Part shown: one piece after another, positions 57,490 through 64,000 of the stretch | How positions within the stretch are numbered: the first letter of the stretch is position 1 | How the letters are laid out: each line of letters opens with the position of its first letter | NCBI RefSeq assembly: GCF_007565055.1 | Contig: NC_044563.1 | Coordinates: 100,711,489-100,775,488 of the forward strand | Direction: 5' to 3' | Length of the DNA stretch: 64,000 nucleotides | DNA from: Rhinopithecus roxellana | Taxonomy: Eukaryota > Chordata > Mammalia > Primates > Cercopithecidae | Translations under genes and position numbers: made by a program | Notes under the pieces: generated by a model | The model's input: the letters and a program-made list of their open reading frames with translations, nothing else | Told to the model about the DNA's origin: nothing | The model's database searches: none

Positions 57490-57920
57490 GATTTACTTGT
57501 ATATTGAATGTGAGAAGCGAAAAAAACTAGATTTTTGGCTTGAGTGATTAGGTGAATGAGGTCATTCACTAAGATGGGAAGCATGGGAAAGGAATAGGTA
57601 TTAGGGAACAAGTAATTAAGAATTTTACATTGGCTAATGAGATTTGAGACTCCTACTAGATATACAAACACAGATGTTTAGTAGGCTATTAGGCCCACAA
57701 GTCTAAAATGTAGAGGAGCTGTTCAGTGTGAGGATTTACCTTGGAAATCATTATAATATAGAGATAGTTGAAGTGAGGGAGTTTACTAAGACTTACTTTG
57801 GAGAGGATTTAAGTAAAGAGGGGAAGAAAGCTCATGACCCAGCCCTGAAGCACTACAATATTCAGCAATCAAGCCAAAGAGAAAGGGCCAGCAAATGAGT
57901 TTGAGAAAGATTAGTCCCTG
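57490..57920 (-). mobile_element. L2-like remnant
   Basis: 'gcttgagtgattaggtgaat', 'catgacccagccctgaagca' and 'agaaagggccagcaaatgag' fit a reverse-complement L2 segment, as at 38640-39350. Confidence 0.5.
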
Positions 57921-58751
57921 AAGCTGTAGGAAAAACAGACAAATTTTACGACTTCACAGTTAACTATCAGCATAACTTACTGCTTGTGTAATCTAGCTCC
58001 TTGCTAAAAGTGTTCCCAGACATTAAATGTGAAATGAACAAGGCACGACTATTTATTTTAGTGGTATTATTTTGAACCAAAGCTGCTGACATTGTGATAG
58101 TACCTATTAAGCTGATAACTACCTTAGAAAGCTGATTTATTTAAGAAAAAAAATAGAATTCGTGTTCTCTTTATTAATATTTAATATTAATGTCAATTAA
58201 TTAAGAAGTATTAGTTTAGTATCTGTCACATATTAATATTTAATGTTAAATATTTAATATTAGTATAAGGCATTAAGAAAAATTTACAGTTAATATTCTT
58301 TTTATTAATACTTGATATTAGAGTAAGTCATGTAAGCTCTGTATGTATTCAAAATATTCTACTTTAAGCTATTCATATTCTGAGAAGTCTTTCTGCAACT
58401 TCTAGTTATAAAATACTGTGTCATGGCAATTTAAAAAAATAATTTCTGTATGCATTCTGAAACCTTTGAAAATCTATATTGGTATGAGAATTTAGATTGT
58501 ATGAGTTAGTTTTGGAGTCAAATTTGATTATGCCCATGATTTCAATATGTTTTCAAATTTATAGTATCATTTGAATTACAATGACTCTATAGTGGCACGT
58601 TATAGGATTCATTTCAGAGCTGGCACTTAATCAGCAAGGCTGTCGTTTCTAACCACAACACAAATATGTGTCTATTACTCACCTTACCAGCCAGTACTCA
58701 GGGCCTGGCTACCTAATGAATAATGCCTATTATTGAGTAAAATATGAATGT
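57921..58751. other. AT-rich DNA with repeated TTAATATT words
   Basis: 'ttaatatttaatatta' type words cluster at 58170-58320. No element is recognised. Confidence 0.5.
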
Positions 58752-59320
58752 GCTGAGCAGGCTCTAAAATGGCCTCCAATGATCCCCACCTCCTGGTATT
58801 CACACCCTTGTGTAACCCCTTTCCTGGAGTTTGGGCAAGACTTAGAAACTGTCTTCTAATAAATAGAATGTGACAGAAATGACAGTATATAAATTCCAAC
58901 ATTTGATTATACAAAGCCTGTGACTGCCATCGTGGGAGCTCTTTCACAGACATGCCCTGGCTCCCTCTTGGACAGCTCAGTCTGGGAGGAGTTAGTTGAC
59001 ATTTATAAGGACACTCGGGCTGCCTAATGGGAGGTTCATGTGGTAAAGAATTGGCCAACAGCCAGTGAGGAACTGAGGTCTGCCAACAAACACACAAGTG
59101 ATCTTATAAGTGAATCCTTCAGCTCCAGTCAGGTCTTAAAATGACCATAAACTCGGCCAACAGCTTGACTGTAACTTCGTGAGACAATTTAGGCCAGAGA
59201 CGCTCACTTAAGTTATACCCAGATTTCTGAACAACAGAAACTATGAGATAATAGATGTTCATTGTTTTAAGCCACTTAAGTTCTGTTGCACATCTATAGA
59301 TGATAACTAATATAACGAGT
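58752..59320 (+). mobile_element. MLT1-type (ERVL-MaLR) solo LTR
   Basis: The full course of an MLT1 LTR is visible: 'tctaaaatggcctccaatga' near the start, 'gccaacagccagtgaggaac', 'cttgactgtaacttcgtgag' and the end 'gaaactatgagataatagat' ... 'ttttaagccacttaagttct' ... 'gataactaatataa'. There is no internal region beside it. Confidence 0.88.
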
Positions 59321-59374
59321 AAACATATTCACACTAAAGTGCTGTTGACTTCCAAAGCAGGTCATTAAATAATG

Positions 59375-61362
59375 ATAAAATTGTCATTTCATTAAAAAGA
59401 TATAACAATCGAAAATACATATACACCCAACATATCTATTTAGAAGCAGTTAAACATATAAGGCAAATATTAACAGAACTGAAAGGAAACAGACAGCAAT
59501 ACAATTAATAGTAAGGGACTTCAACACTGCACTTTCAACAACCCAGACAGAAAATCAGTAAGGAATCATTGGACTTAAACTACACTTTAGGCCAAATGAA
59601 CCTAACAGACATACAGAACATTCCATCCATAAGCAACAGAATACACATTCTTCTTAAACAAACATGGAAATTTTCCAGGACAGATCATATGTTAGGTCAC
59701 AAAACAAGTCTTAAACTTGAGAAGATTGAAATTGTATCAAGTGTTTTTTCTGACTGTAATAGTATTAAGCTAGAAATGAATATGAAGAAGAAAACCGTAA
59801 AATTGACAAATACATGGAAATTAAACAGCACACTCCTGAACAACCAATAAGTCAAAGAAGATATCAAAAGAGAAATTTAAAAGTTCTTGAACGAAATAAA
59901 AATAGAAACACAATGGACCAAAACATAAGGGAGGCAGCAAAAGCAGTGAAAGGGAAGTTTATGAAGATAAACACCTACATTAAGAAAAAACTCTCAAATA
60001 AATAATCTAATATTAAACCACAAGGTACTGAAACGAACAAACTAAGTCCAAAGTCAGCATAAAGAAAAAATAATACATATCCATGAAGAAATCATTAAAA
60101 TAAGGACTAAAAAAATCAAAAACAATAAAAAAGATCAATGAAACTAAAAGTTGTTTTTTTTTTTTTTTTTGAAAAGATAAAATTAGCAAATCTTTAGCTA
60201 AGAGAAGACTCAAGTAAAATCAGGAATGCAAGAAGAAATCTTACATCTGATACCACAGAAAATTAAAAGATTATAAGAGACTACTATGAACAGCAAGATG
60301 CCAACAAATTGTATGACACAGGAGAAATGGATACATTCCTAGAAACTTACAAACTTCCAAAACTAAATCATGAAGAAATTGAAATATGAATACACCCATA
60401 AGAAGTAAGGACATTGGATTAGTAATCAGAAATCTCGCAGCAAATAAAGTCCAGGACCAGAGGAACTGGTGAATTCTACCAAATATTTAAAAAAGAAATA
60501 ATATCAATTCATTTCAAACTCTTCCAAAAATTGAAGAGGAAAAATACTTCCAAACTCTTTTTATGAGGCCAGCATTACCTGGACAAGGACATTACATGAA
60601 AAAAAAAAAATTACAGACCAATTTCCCTAAGGAAGATAGATGCAAAATCCTCCATAAGATATAAGCAAACCAAATTCAACAGCACATTAAAAGGATCATG
60701 CCCCATGATCAAGTGGGTGCAGGACGGTTCAACATATGTAAATGTGGCACAACACATTCACAGAATGAAGGACAAAACCATGCAGTCATATCAATAGATG
60801 CAGAAAAACCATTAAACAAAATCCATTTTCTATTCATTTTCATAATTTAAAAAAACCTCTCAACAAATTAGATAAAGAAAAATTCATAGCTAACATCATA
60901 CTCCACACTAAAACGTTGAAAGGTTTTCTTCTATATAAGAAACAGGACAAAGATGCCCACTCTTGCAATTTCTAAAAAACATAGCACTGGAAGTTCTAAT
61001 TAAGAAAAAGAAGCAAAAGTCATAAAAATTAGAAAGAAAGAAGCTAAATTGTTTATTTGCAGATGACATAATCTATATATTGAAAATTCAAAAGACTACC
61101 AAAAAACAGTTAAGTGAATAAATGAATTTAGTAAAGTTACAGCATACAAAATCAACATACAAAAATTAGTCATGTTTCTATACAATAACAAACTATTTCA
61201 ATAAAATAACTAAGAAAACGATCTCATTTACAATAGCATCAAAAATAAAATACTTAGGAATAAATTTAACCAAGGAGGTGAAAGATCTGTACACTGAAAA
61301 CTGCAAGACATTGATGAAAGAAACTGAAGAAGACGTAAATTAACAGAAAGATATCCCACTGT
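59375..61362 (+). mobile_element. Old L1M ORF2, 5' and 3' truncated
   Basis: The endonuclease part ('agggacttcaacactgcact', 'ttttctgactgtaatagtat') and RT part ('ccatgatcaagtgggtgcag', 'ttatttgcagatgacataat') follow in order. The longest frames are 93 and 63 codons. Many stops and gaps show long decay. Confidence 0.85.
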
Positions 61363-61363
61363 C

Positions 61364-61500
61364 ATAGTGAATATTATGTGACAACTTGACAGGGATAAGA
61401 GATACCCAGAGAGCTACAAAACATTGTTTTGGAGTGTATCTGTGAGCATGTTTTCACTGAGAGCCCAAACAAAACAAAAAAGTAGGAGAAAGGGTTACAT
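61364..61500 (+). mobile_element. Fragment of the same unnamed repeat as 36061-36775
   Basis: 'atgtgacaacttgacaggga' and 'gtgtatctgtgagcatgttt' match the reverse complement of the right side of that repeat. An internal part is missing after 'ttttcactgagag'. Confidence 0.5.
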
Positions 61501-61607
61501 TATTTGTTTTTATTTGTCACTCTGTTTTCTCTCCTCCATCTCCCTTTATTTAGGATTAACAGAATAGTTGTATTCCTTTTGACTATTTGGGCATAACTCT
61601 TTTTTTT
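61501..61607. other. Short unassigned stretch
   Basis: T-rich. Nothing recognised. Confidence 0.4.
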
Positions 61608-62036
61608 AAATTACTGCCTGACTGGATTAAGAAAATGTGGCACATATACACCATGGAATACTATGCAGCCATAAAAAAGGATGAGTTCACGTCCTTTGTA
61701 GGGACGTGGATGCAGCTGGAAACCATCATTCTCAGCAAACTATTGCAAGAACAGAAAACCAAACACCACATATTCTCACTCATAGATGGGAATTGAACAA
61801 TGAGAACACTTGGACACAGGAAGGGGAACATCACACACCAGGGCCTGTTGTGGGGTGTGGGAAGAGGGGAGGGATAGCATTAGGAGATATACCTAACATA
61901 AATGATGAGTTAATGGGTGCAGCACACAAACATGGCACATGTATACATATGTAACAAACCTGCACGTTGTGCACATGTACCCTAGAAGTTAAAGTATAAT
62001 AAAAAAGAAAAAATAAATAAAATAAAATTGCTGCCT
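61608..62036 (+). mobile_element. 5'-truncated L1PA with TSD
   Basis: 61620-62024 covers the last 59 codons or so of ORF2 (to the TGA at 61796), the 3' UTR and an A-rich tail. AAATTACTGCCT (61608-61619) and AAATTGCTGCCT (62025-62036) are the target-site duplication with one difference. It lacks the 18-bp 3' UTR duplication. Confidence 0.94.
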
Positions 62037-62039
62037 TAG

Positions 62040-63055
62040 GGATTACACTATGCACCTTTAACCTGTCACAATATTGAGCTAATTAGCATTAATATTGTAC
62101 CATGTTTTGTAAAATGTAAGAATGTTACAATATTATCATTCAATTTGCTGCATGTCTTTGTGTTATGGTTTTTATATATTATAGATCTTCATACATTATA
62201 AACTTTGTTTCATTTGATTTTATGTGTTTTATGCAAATTAAAAGAAAAATAAGTTTCTATATTTCCAGTGCTCTTCATTTCCAACTATAGATGTGATTTT
62301 CTCTGTTTCTCTGCTTAAGAAATCCCTTCAGTATTTCTTATAGTGCAGACCTGCTGGTGAAGAATTTTCTGTTTTTACTTATCTGAAATTTGTTTATTTT
62401 ACCTTTATTTTTATTTTGAAGTATATTTTCACGGGATATAGAACTCTTAGTTGACCTTTTTTTCTTTTTCTTTTCTTTCAGGACTTTAAAGATGCAGTTC
62501 CTGATATTCTGCTTCTCCATTAGTTCTGAGAAAGCAGCAACCATTCATATTACTGTTACCTTTTATACAATAAATCATTTTTGTCAGCTTTCAAGATTTT
62601 CTATCATTAGATTTCAGCGGTTTAACTATGATGTGCCTAAGAATAATATTTTCTTCTTTTTCTTTCTGAGACAGAGTCTTGCTCTGTCGCCCAGGCTGGA
62701 GTGCAGTGGCATGATCTCAGCTCACTGCAACCTCTGCCTCCTGGATTCAAGCAATTCTCCTGCCTCAGCCTCCCAAGTAGCTGAGATTACAGGCACGCAC
62801 CACCATACCTGGCTAATTTTTGCATTTTTAGTAGAGACGGGGTTTCACCTTGTTGGCCAGGCTAGTCCCAAACTCCTGACCACACGATCTGCCCACCTCA
62901 GCCTCCCAAAGGCTGGGATTACAGTGGTGTGAGCCACTGTGCCTGGCCAGAATTATATTTTCTATATTTATCTTCTTTGGAGTTTGCTGAACTTATTGAA
63001 CTGTACATTTATATGTTTTTGGCCAATTTTTTTTTAATTGGTCCCATTTTCTCTT
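62040..63055 (-). mobile_element. Old L1M/HAL1-like ORF1 region, minus strand, split by an Alu
   Basis: The plus strand reads 'agtatttcttatagtgcaga', 'gacctgctggtgaagaattt', 'acgggatatagaactcttag' and, after the Alu, 'tggagtttgctgaacttatt', as in reverse-complement L1M/HAL1 ORF1. It is cut on the right by the young L1. Confidence 0.7.
62640..62963 (-). mobile_element. AluS with TSD
   Basis: Alu body 62655-62948. AGAATAATATTTTCT at 62640-62654 and AGAATTATATTTTCT at 62949-62963 form a target-site duplication with one difference. Confidence 0.94.
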
Positions 63056-63056
<1 letters not shown>

Positions 63057-63090
<34 letters not shown>

Positions 63091-64000
63091 TATACTTTAA
63101 GTTCTAGGGTACATGTGCATAACGTGCAGGTTTGTTACATATGTATACTTATGCCATGTTGGTGTGCTGCACCCATCAACTCGTCAGCACCCATCAATTC
63201 ATCATTTATATCATGTATAACTCCCCAATGCAATCCCTCCCTCCTCCCCCCTCCCCCCTCCCCATGATAGACCCCAGTGTGTGATGTTCCCCTTCCCGAG
63301 TCCAAGTGATCTCATTGTTCATTTCCCACCTATGAGTGAGAACATGCGGTGTTTGGTTTTCTCTTCTTGTGATAGTTTGCTAAGAATGATGGTTTCCAGC
63401 TGCATCCATGTCCCTACAAAGGACGCAAACTCATCCTTTTTTATGGCTGCATAGTATTCCATGGTGTATATGTGCCACATTTTCTTAATCCAGTCTGTCA
63501 CAGATGGACATTTGGGTTGATTCCAAGTCTTTGCTATTGTGAATAGTGCCGCAATAAACATACGTGTACATGTGTCTTTGTAGTAGACTAATTTATAATC
63601 CTTTGGGTATATACCCAGTAGTGGGATGGCTGGGTCATATGGTACATCTAGTTCTAGATCCTTGAGGAATTGCCATACTGTTTTCCATAATGGTTGAACT
63701 AGTTTACAATCCCACCAACAGTGTAAAAGTGTTCCTATTTCTCCACATCCTCTCCAACACCTGTTGTTTCCTGACTTCTTAATGATTGCCATTCTAACTG
63801 GTGTGAGATGGTATCTCATTGTGGTTTTGATTTGCATTTCTCTGATGGCCAGTGATGATGAGCATTTTTTCATGTGTCTGTTGGCTGTATGAATATCTTC
63901 TTTTGAGAAATGTCTGTTCATATCCTTTCCCCACTTTTTGATGGGGTTGTTTGTTTTTTTCTCGTATATTTGTTTGAGTTCTTTGTAGATTCTGGATATT
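63057..64000 (-). mobile_element. Young L1 (Old World monkey L1PA/L1RS type), cut by window end
   Basis: A poly(T) of about 30 is followed by the complement of the L1 3' UTR, including the 18-bp tandem duplication (about 63169-63206) and the G-rich tract, then ORF2. It is almost identical to the nested fragment at 6419-6621. The 5' part lies outside the window. Confidence 0.96.
63319..64000 (-). CDS. L1 ORF2 C-terminal part, open to the window edge
   Basis: The frame ends at 63319 and reads without a stop or shift to position 64000, about 227 codons. It keeps the C-terminal cysteine motif CWRGCGEIGTLLHCWWDC and the terminal WIKKMWHIYTMEYYAAIKKDEF stretch seen in the other copies (interrupted here for length). 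In the family this end of ORF2p binds RNA and supports retrotransposition. It is the only ORF2 piece here without a visible lesion, but the endonuclease and RT domains are not in view, so activity cannot be judged. Confidence 0.7.
   Translation of the reverse strand, partial: ISRIYKELKQIYEKKTNNPIKKWGKDMNRHFSKEDIHTANRHMKKCSSSLAIREMQIKTTMRYHLTPVRMAIIKKSGNNRCWRGCGEIGTLLHCWWDCKLVQPLWKTVWQFLKDLELDVPYDPAIPLLGIYPKDYKLVYYKDTCTRMFIAALFTIAKTWNQPKCPSVTDWIKKMWHIYTMEYYAAIKKDEFASFVGTWMQLETIILSKLSQEEKTKHRMFSLIGGK

Noticed and set aside
59569..60005. 93- and 63-codon frames as a small gene
   Set aside because: They match decayed L1M endonuclease-region sequence.
1..64000. Window start (1-230) and end (63372-63600) are nearly the same sequence, as in a circular molecule
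   Set aside because: Both are minus-strand L1 3' regions of the same young subfamily. The flanking L1 structures differ, so this is repeat similarity and not circularity.

Overview
This window is mammalian nuclear DNA from an Old World monkey, most likely a macaque or close relative. I read this from three AluY copies (16757-17032, 22590-22906, 37665-37988) that carry the 'ggccggatct' box, two of them still with a 'ttgagcc' 5' end, and from young L1 copies whose 3' UTR has a lineage-type 18-bp tandem duplication. I find no convincing host protein-coding exon, tRNA, rRNA or CRISPR array. The window is intergenic or intronic sequence built largely from transposable elements, with short unannotated stretches between them.

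Layout. 1-3857 is a minus-strand L1 cut by the window edge and missing about 2 kb of ORF2. 3858-4687 is a single-copy spacer. 4707-11076 is a near full-length plus-strand L1 with a 19-bp target-site duplication; its ORF1 is interrupted by a second, inverted L1 3' end. 11096-24060 is mostly single-copy DNA with FLAM, Alu, MIR, L2 and Tigger-type remnants and a dispersed duplicated block (20745-20902 and 23383-23535). 24065-26121 holds two ERV-type LTRs on the minus strand. 26149-26748 is a patchwork made of three pieces copied from nearby sites, one of them inverted. 26749-36060 has MIR/L2 relics, an AluJ and a tetranucleotide array of about 550 bp. 36061-36775 is an unnamed repeat carrying an AT-rich quasi-palindrome. 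37180-41475 contains L1M, L2 and an internally deleted old L1.

43119-49262 is an older full-length L1, followed by a 5'-truncated L1 (49283-52872) that contains a misplaced exact copy of 104 bp of itself. A purely A/T minisatellite follows (52873-53145). 53146-56680 is one old L1M split by a Tigger element, Alu pieces, an AT minisatellite of more than 1 kb and a younger L1 3' end. 58752-59320 is an MLT1-type LTR, 59375-61362 another L1M, 61620-62024 a short L1PA 3' end, 62040-63055 an L1M/HAL1-like fragment, and 63057-64000 a young minus-strand L1 running off the window.

Working parts. Every L1 ORF1 and nearly every ORF2 here is broken by stops, frameshifts, deletions or insertions. The exception is the ORF2 C-terminus at 63319-64000, which stays open to the window edge. 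The strongest unusual signals are structural: the three-source patchwork at 26149-26748, the 104-bp misplaced duplication inside the L1 at 51252-51355, the inverted repeat at 36134-36388, the A/T-only minisatellite, and two neighbouring divergent L1s that share the same ORF1 frameshift. Family names come from recognised sequence patterns, not from a database search.
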